A DNA stretch of 64,000 nucleotides, taken from assembly GCF_013366925.1 (NCBI RefSeq), contig NZ_JAALDK010000002.1, forward strand, positions 1,426,001 through 1,490,000, in the 5' to 3' direction. Every line of letters starts with the position of its first letter. Positions within the stretch are counted from its first letter, which is position 1. The notes below the pieces were generated by a model that saw nothing but the letters and a program-made list of their open reading frames with translations, searched no databases and was not told the DNA's origin. This DNA is from Paraburkholderia youngii. GTDB lineage: Bacteria > Pseudomonadota > Gammaproteobacteria > Burkholderiales > Burkholderiaceae. Of this stretch, positions 1 to 8,373 are shown in pieces. The position numbers and the translations under genes are program-made.

Positions 1-112
1 ACTGTCGGTCTGCGAGGTCTGCGCGGTTGGGCATGGCCGGCGCTGAGATTGGATACACCCGTTGGCAGCGTCGTCGCGAACGATAGACGCTCACCCGACG
101 GAATAGCGGACG

Positions 113-223
113 TTAATCACGGATCACCTCGCGCAGCACATGACGCGTGGACGCGTCATGGACAAAGCACTGACCGGTGAAATCGTCCATCGGACCTATC
201 CGATTTTCGAAATCCGTTGTCAT
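113..223 (-). CDS. Possible small ORF, 36 aa, unknown
   Basis: The minus strand carries an ATG-started frame of 36 codons beginning MTTDFENRIG and ending REVIRD. I recognise no family. No convincing ribosome binding site precedes it, and the frame contains a 22-bp perfect palindrome. It could be a real small protein, the tail of a truncated gene, or chance. Confidence is low. The rest of bases 1-318 shows nothing else I can support. Confidence 0.25.
   Translation of the reverse strand: MTTDFENRIGPMDDFTGQCFVHDASTRHVLREVIRD
139..160. repeat. 22-bp perfect palindrome
   Basis: Arms CATGACGCGT (139-148) and ACGCGTCATG (151-160) are exact reverse complements around a GG centre. It lies about 160 bp upstream of the secretion operon. 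It could be an operator for that operon or a chance feature of the small minus-strand frame that runs through it. Confidence 0.6.
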
Positions 224-318
224 TTCGCATTCAATTGACACTACCTAATAATCTCAAAGGGCTTTCTGGCATATCTTCGACAGCCCGAAAGCTTATTGGT
301 AGAAGAGAGTACGGCCGA

Positions 319-1677
319 ATGAGGCGAGTATTAGTTATGGTTCTGGTTTGTGTGTTCAATGCCGGTCGTGCCGCAGACCTTACGTCACTCACCGATTCCG
401 CTTTGGCGAACGACGCAAAGCTCAAAAGTGCGGAAGCTACCTGGCATGCAGAGATCGAAAAGGAACCTCAGGGGCGCGCCGGGCTTCTTCCTCGGGTCAC
501 TCTTCAGCAATCAAACTATCGCAATGGCGTGAGAGTGCCCGGGATGAGTTATCCGGGCTATTCAACGAACGGGTTCACGCTTTCCCTGACTCAGCCGGTT
601 TTCAGATGGGATGCGTGGGAAACGTATCAACAGGGCAAGCTGTCAGTCATCGAAGCAAATCTGGCATTGGCGCAGGCAAAGCAGGACCTGCTCTTGCGCG
701 TCTCACAAGCCTACTTCACAGCCCTTGGTGCGCAGGACGATGTCGAGCTGTCCCGCAAACACAGGGAGGCCGTTGCAGAACAGCTGGCGCTTGCAACGCA
801 CCGGTTTTCACTGGGTGACGCTACTGTCGTGGACGTCAATGAGGCACAGGCCGGTTTTGATTCTGCGCAGGCTGACGAGATCGCCGCACACAGCCAGCTC
901 GATGAAAAATATGCCGCCCTGCAGAAGATCGTAGGAAGCCCTGTCACGCGGGTTGATGGCATGCGGGACGGTTTTAATATTCCCCCTGTTGATCCGCCCG
1001 ATGTCGATTCATGGATCGATGCCGCGGCTGACGCTAATTATCATGTCCGCCAGAGGCAGGTTGCACTCGAAATTGCCGAACGTGAGCGCTCGAAGGCACG
1101 CGCGGGCGACTACCCGTCCATTTCTCTCGTCGGAAACGTGAATCAAGGCAATGCCGCATACGTCAATGGGCAATCGAACTTCAATACGGGCGGCAATCGC
1201 GGGACATCGAGTGCACTTGGCATCCAGATCACCATACCGCTCACTGACGGACTGATGACCCGAAGTCGGGTGCGCGAGGCCGCTGCGCTGAGGGAGAAGG
1301 CCGAACACGATCTCGACGATGCGCGGCGCAGCGCCGAACTCGAAGCGCATGAGGCCTGGCTCGGCGTGACGCGGGGGCTGGCGAAGATCGATGCACTGAA
1401 GACCGCAGTGAAGTCCGCGGCCATTGCTCTCAGATCAAACCAGACCGGCTACCGCGTGGGCGTCCGCGTGAACGCCGACGTGCTATCGGCCCAAGACAAG
1501 CTTTACAGCGCGCGGCGCGATCTCGCCAAAGCGCGTCAGGAAACTTTGGTTCAGGGCCTGCGGCTCAAGGCAAGTGCTGCGCGTCTCGAGCGGACAGACA
1601 TTGAATCCCTGAATGCGTTGCTCGCGAGCAATAGCGATGCAGAACGGCCTGTACAGAATTCAAACGCTGGGGAGTGA
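319..1677 (+). CDS. TolC-family outer-membrane efflux/secretion protein
   Basis: This is the outer-membrane channel of a type I secretion system. The frame is open from 217, but the ATG at 319 is the likely start: it follows an AG-rich ribosome binding site and opens directly into a short signal peptide (MRRVLVMVLVCVFNAG, cleavage expected near residue 18). The mature part, about 430 residues, has the two repeated OEP helical hairpin units of TolC/PrtF proteins, rich in Ala, Gln and Glu. The exporter ATPase gene follows immediately with its start touching this stop, and the adaptor gene comes next. The three genes form a tight operon, so this channel is probably dedicated to the substrate encoded downstream and not a general drug-efflux TolC. 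Family assignment is firm; the substrate is inferred from context. Confidence 0.9.
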   Translation: MRRVLVMVLVCVFNAGRAADLTSLTDSALANDAKLKSAEATWHAEIEKEPQGRAGLLPRVTLQQSNYRNGVRVPGMSYPGYSTNGFTLSLTQPVFRWDAWETYQQGKLSVIEANLALAQAKQDLLLRVSQAYFTALGAQDDVELSRKHREAVAEQLALATHRFSLGDATVVDVNEAQAGFDSAQADEIAAHSQLDEKYAALQKIVGSPVTRVDGMRDGFNIPPVDPPDVDSWIDAAADANYHVRQRQVALEIAERERSKARAGDYPSISLVGNVNQGNAAYVNGQSNFNTGGNRGTSSALGIQITIPLTDGLMTRSRVREAAALREKAEHDLDDARRSAELEAHEAWLGVTRGLAKIDALKTAVKSAAIALRSNQTGYRVGVRVNADVLSAQDKLYSARRDLAKARQETLVQGLRLKASAARLERTDIESLNALLASNSDAERPVQNSNAGE

Positions 1678-1679
1678 GA

Positions 1680-3446
1680 ATGTATCTGCTGATCAGGCGC
1701 CATCTGGTTCTGGCGAGTGGATTTGGTGTCATCTCGAATCTTCTGGTGCTCACCCCGACGATCTATCTTCTGCAGGTCTATGACCGCGTACTGCCGAGCC
1801 GCAGCATTGAGACGCTGTTGATGCTGATGGCCTTTATGGCTATCACGCTAGCCATGATGCTGCTGGTCGACGTGGTGCGCGGCCGCATTCTGGCGGATCT
1901 CGGCCTGCAACTCTGCGCCCGGCTGGACCGGCTCGCGCTGCTGGCGCGGCTTGATGCCAGCGCGCGCCAACGTCAGTCGTTCACGGTCGCGACCCAGACG
2001 GACATCAACACATTGCGCGGCTTTCTCTCAGGGCCGGGGGTTGTTGCATTTCTTGATGCGCCCTGGCTCGTCATCTACCTGATCATCATCTGCCTGTTTC
2101 ATTGGGTACTGTGTCTGATCGCCGCGATCAGCGGAATCGTACTGTTCGCACTGGCCCTACTCAACGACCGGGTGATCGCGAAGAACATCGGCACTTACAC
2201 GGACAAGCAGCGTGAATGCGACCTCGCCTACAGCCAGATTGTCCGGAATGCTGAGGTCGTAACGGTGCTTGGCATGGCGGAAAAAATCGTGCGCGCCTGG
2301 GATATCCGCAAGCGCGAATACATCGAGGCACAGCAGCAGGTGGCAGACAGCAGCGCGTTCTACAGGAACGTGACGAAGGTTTCGCGGCAGGCGATTCAGG
2401 TCATCATGATGGCTGCTGGCGCATGGCTCGTGATCAACGAACACGCAACGCCCGGTGTCATGCTCGCTACCACTATCCTGCTGGGCAAAGCGCTCGCGCC
2501 CATCGAACAGATGATCGGAAGCTGGAAGCAATTCGGCGAACTCCGTCAGGCGTGGGGGCGACTCAATGAACTTCTCAAACCCTCCTCTGAACACGACGCT
2601 ATCGCATTGCCAGCCCCGGCTGGGGCTGTGTGTGTTGAGCGAGTGACCTTCAGTGTTCCGTCCCGGGTGCCAGGGCAGGCCGGTCGGCTTCTATTGCGCG
2701 ATGTGCAGTTCTCCCTCGGTGCGGGTGAGACGCTGGTGATCATCGGTCCCAGTGCGTCGGGAAAATCGACGCTCCTGCGGGTAATTGCCGGCCTGTGGCG
2801 TCCTCAGGTTGGGGCGGTACGGCTCGATGGCGCGGATGTGTCGCAGTGGCCACGAGACAGACTCGGTCAGTACCTGGGATACGTGCCCCAGGATGTCGAG
2901 CTTTTCGCCGGGACGGTCGCGGAGAATATTGGAAGAACTGCACGGCCTTTGCAGCTAGATTCCGATTCGATAGTGCGTGCAGCGAAGCGCGCGGGGGCGC
3001 ACGAGATGATTCTCGGTCTGCCCAACGGCTACGACACGCAGATCGGGGAGTCAGGCGAAACGCTCTCTGGTGGACAACGGCAGCGCATCTCACTCGCGCG
3101 AGCGTTATACGGAGACCCGAAGCTGCTGCTTCTGGATGAGCCAAACGCCAATCTCGACAGCGATGGCGAAGAAACGCTCGATGCAGCCCTGAGGCAGATC
3201 AGGGCGGACGGAGTCACGGTCATCGCGGTCACGCATCGACCAGCATTGATGGCGATTGCCGACCGGGTGCTATTGATGAGGTCTGGTCAGGTCGAGCGTT
3301 TCGGAACACGCAATGAGTTCGCGACGAAAACCGGTCAGAACACAGCTGACGAAATTGCCGTTCCGCCTACACCCGCAATCCGTTCTTCATCCATCGCGCC
3401 TGCGATGTCGAGAGCTTTGGACCCCGCAGTGAGAACCCTGTTGTGA
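1680..3446 (+). CDS. Type I secretion ABC exporter, PrtD/AprD type
   Basis: Inner-membrane permease fused to an ATPase, 588 aa. The N-terminal half has hydrophobic segments at about residues 10-35, 45-70, 120-165 and 235-265. The C-terminal ATPase has Walker A GPSASGKST near residue 357, signature LSGGQRQR near 462 and Walker B LLLLDEPNANLD near 482. There is no N-terminal C39 peptidase domain, which fits exporters of proteases and lipases with C-terminal signals. A GTG at 1674 is in frame, but the ATG at 1680 sits better behind GGGGAGTGAG. The next gene overlaps the last 4 bases, which suggests translational coupling. About 45 residues after the ATPase core are low-complexity. Confidence 0.93.
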   Translation: MYLLIRRHLVLASGFGVISNLLVLTPTIYLLQVYDRVLPSRSIETLLMLMAFMAITLAMMLLVDVVRGRILADLGLQLCARLDRLALLARLDASARQRQSFTVATQTDINTLRGFLSGPGVVAFLDAPWLVIYLIIICLFHWVLCLIAAISGIVLFALALLNDRVIAKNIGTYTDKQRECDLAYSQIVRNAEVVTVLGMAEKIVRAWDIRKREYIEAQQQVADSSAFYRNVTKVSRQAIQVIMMAAGAWLVINEHATPGVMLATTILLGKALAPIEQMIGSWKQFGELRQAWGRLNELLKPSSEHDAIALPAPAGAVCVERVTFSVPSRVPGQAGRLLLRDVQFSLGAGETLVIIGPSASGKSTLLRVIAGLWRPQVGAVRLDGADVSQWPRDRLGQYLGYVPQDVELFAGTVAENIGRTARPLQLDSDSIVRAAKRAGAHEMILGLPNGYDTQIGESGETLSGGQRQRISLARALYGDPKLLLLDEPNANLDSDGEETLDAALRQIRADGVTVIAVTHRPALMAIADRVLLMRSGQVERFGTRNEFATKTGQNTADEIAVPPTPAIRSSSIAPAMSRALDPAVRTLL

Positions 3447-4822
3447 AAGCATCAAACCTTGTTGCAAATGCTGTCAAAAAAACAAAGCGATGGTTACAGT
3501 CGACTGAAGACAACCAGGCAGACTGCCTGCCATTGCCACGAAAGCTCATCGTGAATGGATGCCTAGGTATCGCACTAGGCATTGCGGCGGTAGGAGGTTG
3601 GGCGGCACTTGCACCGCTCTCGGGCGCAGTTATCGCCGAAGGTGTCGTACAGACCGACGGCGAGCGCAAGACCGTCCAGCATCAGGAAGGTGGCATCGTG
3701 AAAGAAATCCTGGTCAACGACGGTGATGCAGTCAAAGCTGGACAAACCCTGCTTGTTCTGGACAACGTGCGACCCGGTGCTGCGCTAGCAGCCCTGGAGG
3801 TCCAACTCGACGCCGAAGAAGCGAAGATCGCGCGCCTGAGCGCCGAGCGGGACCTGAAAAAGGCCCCGGTTTTCCCGGAACGATTGACGGACCAGCGCGA
3901 CGACGCGCGTGTGGCGGAATTGCTGCGGCATGAAATGGCGCTGTTCACCGCCCGCAAGCGGGCGTTGTTCGATCAGTTGTCCCTCCTGCAGATGGAACTG
4001 GGACAGACCCGACAGGAGATTGCACTCAGTCAGCAGGTGGTGACTACGGCAAGTCGTGGACATGCGCTCTCAGAGCAGCAGTTGCACACCAACGAGCAAC
4101 TGCTGAAAGAAGGGTTTGTGGCCGAAACGAAGGTGGTGGACTTACGACGTGCCGAGGCGGAGTCGCTCTCCCGCGTCCATTCGGGCTCGGCCGAACTGGT
4201 GCGCGCAAATCAGAAGCGGACTGACATCGAACTGAAGATAAGCAGCCTGAAAAACGATTATTCGAAAGCTGCCAGCGACGAACTGAAGGAAGCGACCAGC
4301 AAGGCATTCCAACTCGCCGACGAGATCCGTCCAGCGAAGGATCTGAGCACGCGTACGCAGATTACGGCGCCGGTTGCGGGCGTCATTGTCGGGCTGAATG
4401 TGCATACGGTCGGCGCTGTAATTGGCCCGCGCGAGTCGATCGTCGATATCGTCCCGGAAAATACTCCACTGGTGATCGAAGCGAAAATCAAGCCGGACCA
4501 CATCCGGGAGATTGCGCTGCAGAGTGCGGCCGACGTGCGGCTCACTGCCTATAACTCACGCATAACGCCGATTCTTGAAGGCAAGGTCATTTATATCGCT
4601 GCCGATACGCTCGTGGACAAGGATACCCGCCAGCCTTTCTACACCGCGCGCATTGAGGTATCTCCTGCAGCACTCCGGAAAGCAAACAGCATTGCAAAAA
4701 AAGAAGTCGTACTAGGTCCCGGTTTGCACGCGGAGGTATTCATTCAGACGTATGCGCGCTCGGCGCTGGATTACCTGCTTGAGCCGATGAAGGATGGAAT
4801 CCGTAAATCCATGCGGGATTGA
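3443..4822 (+). CDS. HlyD/PrtE-family periplasmic adaptor subunit
   Basis: Membrane-fusion protein that bridges the ABC exporter to the TolC-like channel. The 459-aa product starts at a GTG that overlaps the exporter stop by 4 bases. It has a cytosolic N-terminus, one membrane segment at about residues 33-58, a first half-lipoyl motif with EGVVQTDGERKTVQHQEGG, a long charged coiled-coil region (about 105-295), a second lipoyl half with ITAPVAGVIVGL, and a C-terminal beta-barrel domain. This matches the TIGR01843-type adaptors that partner PrtD exporters. It completes a three-component type I secretion system in one operon. Confidence 0.93.
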   Translation: MKASNLVANAVKKTKRWLQSTEDNQADCLPLPRKLIVNGCLGIALGIAAVGGWAALAPLSGAVIAEGVVQTDGERKTVQHQEGGIVKEILVNDGDAVKAGQTLLVLDNVRPGAALAALEVQLDAEEAKIARLSAERDLKKAPVFPERLTDQRDDARVAELLRHEMALFTARKRALFDQLSLLQMELGQTRQEIALSQQVVTTASRGHALSEQQLHTNEQLLKEGFVAETKVVDLRRAEAESLSRVHSGSAELVRANQKRTDIELKISSLKNDYSKAASDELKEATSKAFQLADEIRPAKDLSTRTQITAPVAGVIVGLNVHTVGAVIGPRESIVDIVPENTPLVIEAKIKPDHIREIALQSAADVRLTAYNSRITPILEGKVIYIAADTLVDKDTRQPFYTARIEVSPAALRKANSIAKKEVVLGPGLHAEVFIQTYARSALDYLLEPMKDGIRKSMRD

Positions 4823-5030
4823 CCGCGATGCGCCACTCCTGATCGTGAACTTCACATCAGAAATCACCAAAAGACTGGACCATTCCCGGCTTCTATGGGT
4901 GTTTTCCAATGACGGAAGAAATCGATGCTGGCATCGCAGAGTGTCTCATATTCCGCAGGATGCAGTCCGAATACCCTCAGGTCTCTGCTGCGATAGAAGT
5001 CTTTTCGTCATGAATTGGAGGACTTTCGTA

Positions 5031-5591
5031 ATGTCAAAAAAAATAAACGTATTTTTCTTGCTCGCGACGCTATCTCTGTCGGCCTGTATAACGGAAGACC
5101 GAGGGCAGAGCATCCCGCTTTCGTCAAGCGAGTTCGCAAGATCGTTAAAACTCGTTGTGGATCATGGTGATCTGAGTGACTACAAGTTTTTGGGGGAAGC
5201 GCTGCATCTCGGCATTGTGCGTCGCCCGGAAGAAAAGACGATAAACCCCCTCGATGACAAGCTTCTGGGGTATACGACCAATTTTACATTTTCAAGTATT
5301 CCCTCGGAGTATGAAAGAGGGAATCTATCGTATAGCTATTTTCAACCCACTGATCGTGATTTTTCACGAGTGCAGTTTCTAATTTTTATTAACAGAGACT
5401 CCTTGTGCGTTAAGACAGAACAGATCAAGGGGGTGTTCGGTAACACTGCCCATCGACACCCCAACCCGCATTCAAATTCGGTTGGCTTTTTTTATCAAGA
5501 AGATAAGGGGATAAGGATTTCTTTTGATTACGTAAGTAATAGTAAGTGTTTGGTTTCCATTTCAATGTCGCAAAACGCAAACAGGGATTAA
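5031..5591 (+). CDS. Small lipoprotein, unknown; possible inhibitor of the secreted peptidase
   Basis: A 186-aa protein starting at ATG 5031, 9 bases after a strong GGAGG. The frame is open further upstream, but only this start gives a signal sequence: MSKKINVFFLLATLSLSAC, a lipobox with Cys19. Ile at +2 favours the outer membrane. The body is polar and mixed alpha/beta; I recognise no domain. Base composition is much more AT-rich than the exporter genes, suggesting separate acquisition. It lies 208 bp after the adaptor gene and only 3 bp before the metallopeptidase frame, so the two are almost certainly cotranscribed. Serralysin-type type I loci often carry a small periplasmic inhibitor next to the protease. 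A protective role here is inference from position only. Confidence 0.7.
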   Translation: MSKKINVFFLLATLSLSACITEDRGQSIPLSSSEFARSLKLVVDHGDLSDYKFLGEALHLGIVRRPEEKTINPLDDKLLGYTTNFTFSSIPSEYERGNLSYSYFQPTDRDFSRVQFLIFINRDSLCVKTEQIKGVFGNTAHRHPNPHSNSVGFFYQEDKGIRISFDYVSNSKCLVSISMSQNANRD

Positions 5592-5594
5592 TTA

Positions 5595-7966
5595 ATGAGT
5601 CAAGCAGTTATAACGGGTCAAGAAGCGATGTTCGCTAACGTCGTGCTGTCAGCCGACGACATCAAGTTGATCAATATGAGTCCGACATTGGTTAGCGAGC
5701 TTCTTCAATACAATGCCGATGTGCTGGCGCACAAAGTAAACGCCATCGTGAGCAACCCCGCGAAGCAAGGCGTTGATTGGGACCCCAATAACAATTACAT
5801 TCAATTCGGGACGTTCGGTGGAAGTAGCGCGTCTCAGCTCGACGCTACACTCTTTGTCGGAACACTTGCGCACGAGCTCGGGCACTACATCAATAACAAG
5901 GGTGATCTGGATCTACAGGCACAACTGTCTATAATAATTTTATAATTTATCAGGAAATCCGAAGTGCGGGTGGACCATCCATCACAGTTAACGGGGGGAC
6001 CTCATCGCCTGCAGGTACGGCGTTGATTACCGTTCTGGACGGGTTGTACGCTCAAAGTATAGCTAACGGTATATCCAGTGACGTCATCAAGAATCTTCTG
6101 ATAGACCCCGCTGGCGGTTATTTTGCATCATTACCTACCAGCGTGAGCGGCCAGACCTACGAGGCTTTTTATGGCACGGCTTGGGGCGCCCATTCAACAG
6201 GCGTTCCGGTTTCGCCTGCGGCAAGTATCGAATATAGAACAAATGCAACAACAGGGCTTATTGAATCGATCGAGCGCGATCTGACATCAGGTCAAGTGCA
6301 GATCGTGAAATTCGATGCCAGCCTTGCCTATACGTCGTCGCTGTACGGCGCTGGTGGTCAGATCGAAGAATTTACGTCGTTTTCCGCATCGAATTTTAAG
6401 CTGCAGGACATTTATTTCGATGGCAACGGTAATAAGACGCAGCAGTACGACTTCAACCTGGACAGCAGCTATGTTGTGCATGTCTTTAACTCGGATGGCA
6501 CTCAGGTCGCAGGAGTTTTTGATCCGAACGACCAGATGACCGAATACGCAACGTTCGCCGTCAACGGCTTCAAGACAGAGGACCTGTTTTTCACGAACGG
6601 GAGGGAGACCACGCGGTACGACTTCGTGGAGGGTGGTAACACCACCAAGTACGAGTTCCATGTGGACGGCTCGCAGAATGTCTCGCTGTTCGGCCCGAAC
6701 GGCCAGCTCACCGAGTACGCGACGTTCGCCGCCGACGGCTTCAAGACACAGGACCGGTATTTCACGAACGCGACGGAGACCACGCGTTACGACTTCGTGG
6801 AGGGTGGCAACACCACCAAGTACGAGTTCCATGTGGACGGCACGCAGAATGTCTCCCTGTTCGGCCCGAACGGCCAGCTCACCGAGTACGCGACGTTCGC
6901 CGCCAACGGCTTCAAGACACAGGACCGGTATTTCACGAACGCGACGGAGACCACGCGGTACGACTTCGTGGAGGGTGGCAACACCACCAAGTACGAGTTC
7001 CATGTGGACGGCTCGCAGAATGTCTCGCTGTTCGGCCCGAACGGCCAGCTCACCGAGTACGCGACGTTCGCCGCCAACGGCTTCAAGACACAGGACCGGT
7101 ATTTCACGAACGCGACGGAGACCACGCGTTACGACTTCGTCGAGGGTGGCAACACCACCAAGTACGAGTTCCATGTGGACGGCACGCAGAATGTCTCCCT
7201 GTTCGGCCCGAACGGCCAGCTCACCGAGTACGCGACGTTCGCCGCCAACGGCTTCAAGACACAGGACCGGTATTTCACGAACGCGACGGAGACCACGCGT
7301 TACGACTTCGTCGAGGGTGGCAACACCACCAAGTATGAGTTCCATGTGGACGGCACGCAGAATGTCTCCCTGTTCGGCCCCAGTGGCCAGCTCACCGAGT
7401 ACGCGACGTTCGCCGCCAACGGCTCCAAGACGCAGGACCGGTTTTTCACGAACGGCCATCTGACGCAGGAAAATGACTTCCTGAGTAACGGCAACATCAT
7501 TGTCCATATGATCAACGGCGACAATTCGGAAACGGCGACGCTATATGGCGCGAACGGAATGCAACAGGAGCTCGCGAAGTACGATTACAGTGGCAGACTG
7601 TACCAGGACTTCCAGTGGGACTCGTCCGGTCACATCACGCAGCAGATCAACTTCAACGCTGATGGAAGCCGGACCGTGTTTCAGTTTCACGCCGACAATA
7701 GCTATGACGCATATCTGTTTAACTCGGCCTTGCAGGAAACAGAATTTGACTCGTTCAATGCACTTGGGAATCTGACGGGGTTCTACAAGTACAGCTATAA
7801 CAATGACGGCAGCTACTGGTCAACTCAGTACGACGCGACCGGCCATGCGATCGGAAAGTCGGAAAACTCGTCATCCGGGCAATGGCTTCAGAACGGCGGC
7901 ATCTACATCCCTGGCAATGGTGGTTCATTTCCGATCGGGAATCTGATGTTCAGCGGCCAGATCTAA
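5595..7966 (+). pseudogene. Type I secretion candidate substrate: HELGH metallopeptidase with 57-aa tandem repeats, frame broken
   Basis: The first frame (5595-5945, 116 aa, MSQAVITGQE...) carries the zinc motif HELGH at residues 93-97. It then runs to a stop at 5945. The second frame has no normal start: its first usable codon is TTG 6023, but it is open back to 5906 and reads VYNNFIIYQEIRSAGG, then continues to 7966. A -1 shift anywhere in 5906-5943 joins the two into about 790 residues. The region that should carry the third zinc ligand is therefore missing or damaged. The middle consists of five nearly identical 57-residue repeats, and the C-terminus is rich in Gly, Asn and Ser. No RTX nonapeptides are seen. 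The gene follows a complete PrtD-type exporter operon and a lipoprotein, so export by that system is likely. Possible causes are real decay, a sequencing error or recoding. Confidence 0.75.
6608..7462 (+). repeat. Five tandem 171-bp coding repeats
   Basis: Copies begin at 6608, 6779, 6950, 7121 and 7292, exactly 171 bp (57 codons) apart and differing by only a few bases. Each encodes a unit with TTRYDFVEGG, KYEFHVDG, NVSLFGPNGQLTEYATF and KTQDRYFTN. Diverged half-units continue on both sides. The period and the alternating aromatic and polar pattern suggest stacked beta-hairpins, loosely like MORN or YwqK-type repeats; this structural guess is inference. The near-identity implies recent duplication or gene conversion. 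Confidence 0.95.
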
Positions 7967-8046
7967 AGCGGCAGCAGTAGTCCGGTACCAGCCGTCGATG
8001 AAGGCCGAAGTATCATCGCGCAGGAACAAAGCTGGGATGTGAGTCT

Positions 8047-8076
8047 GAAACCCGTCGTATGACACGATGGGTTTTC
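8047..8076 (+). terminator. Possible terminator hairpin after the secretion locus
   Basis: GAAACCC (8047-8053) pairs with GGGTTTTC (8069-8076), and the stem extends inward with wobble pairs. A short T run follows. It lies about 80 bp after the substrate stop, but the T tract is weak. Confidence 0.35.
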
Positions 8077-8149
8077 TCACTCCCAAGCGCGCGTCGACTG
8101 TGATGGTTACCTGGAGAGCGGGGCGCAGATTGAGATGCCCCCGCTGCCA

Positions 8150-8372
8150 CGTACTACTACGATGTGACGGGCAACCTCGTGGGCCTGAAGGATGCGAACG
8201 GGCATCTGAGCACGCAGCAGCGGAAATGCGGTCTCGCGCAACCCGCCGTGTCGAAGTCGTGGTATGCGCTGGGTAATCGCGAGCGCACGTACCAGGACAT
8301 CGATGGCCGCATCGTCAAGAGGATCAGCGCGGCAGGTCGAACGGTGCAGTATGACTACCGCTGGGCGAGCAT
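8150..8372 (+). pseudogene. Rhs/YD-repeat protein fragment
   Basis: An uninterrupted stretch reads YYYDVTGNLVGLKDANGH and, further on, RERTYQDIDGRIVKR followed by TVQYDYRWA. These are the spaced YD/GxL patterns of Rhs core repeats. No start, no toxin domain and no full shell is present. The frame runs on into sequence antisense to the neighbouring transporter and ceases to look coding near 8372. This is a scrap of an Rhs element left beside the secretion locus. The bases between 7967 and 8150 show no other gene. Confidence 0.6.
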
Positions 8373-8373
8373 T

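Noticed and set aside
235..240. TTGACA as the -35 box of the secretion operon promoter
   Set aside because: No acceptable -10 box lies 16-18 bp downstream; the nearby TAATAAT is too close.
5931..5945. Programmed -1 frameshift site for the peptidase gene
   Set aside because: The sequence near the stop (AATTTTA) does not form a canonical X XXY YYZ slippery heptamer and no strong downstream stem is visible; decay or error is simpler.
6608..7462. CRISPR-like array
   Set aside because: The repeats are contiguous, 171 bp long and coding, with no spacers.
6287..7507. A 406-residue repetitive open frame on the minus strand
   Set aside because: It mirrors the tandem repeats of the plus-strand peptidase gene and has no start context or recognisable family.
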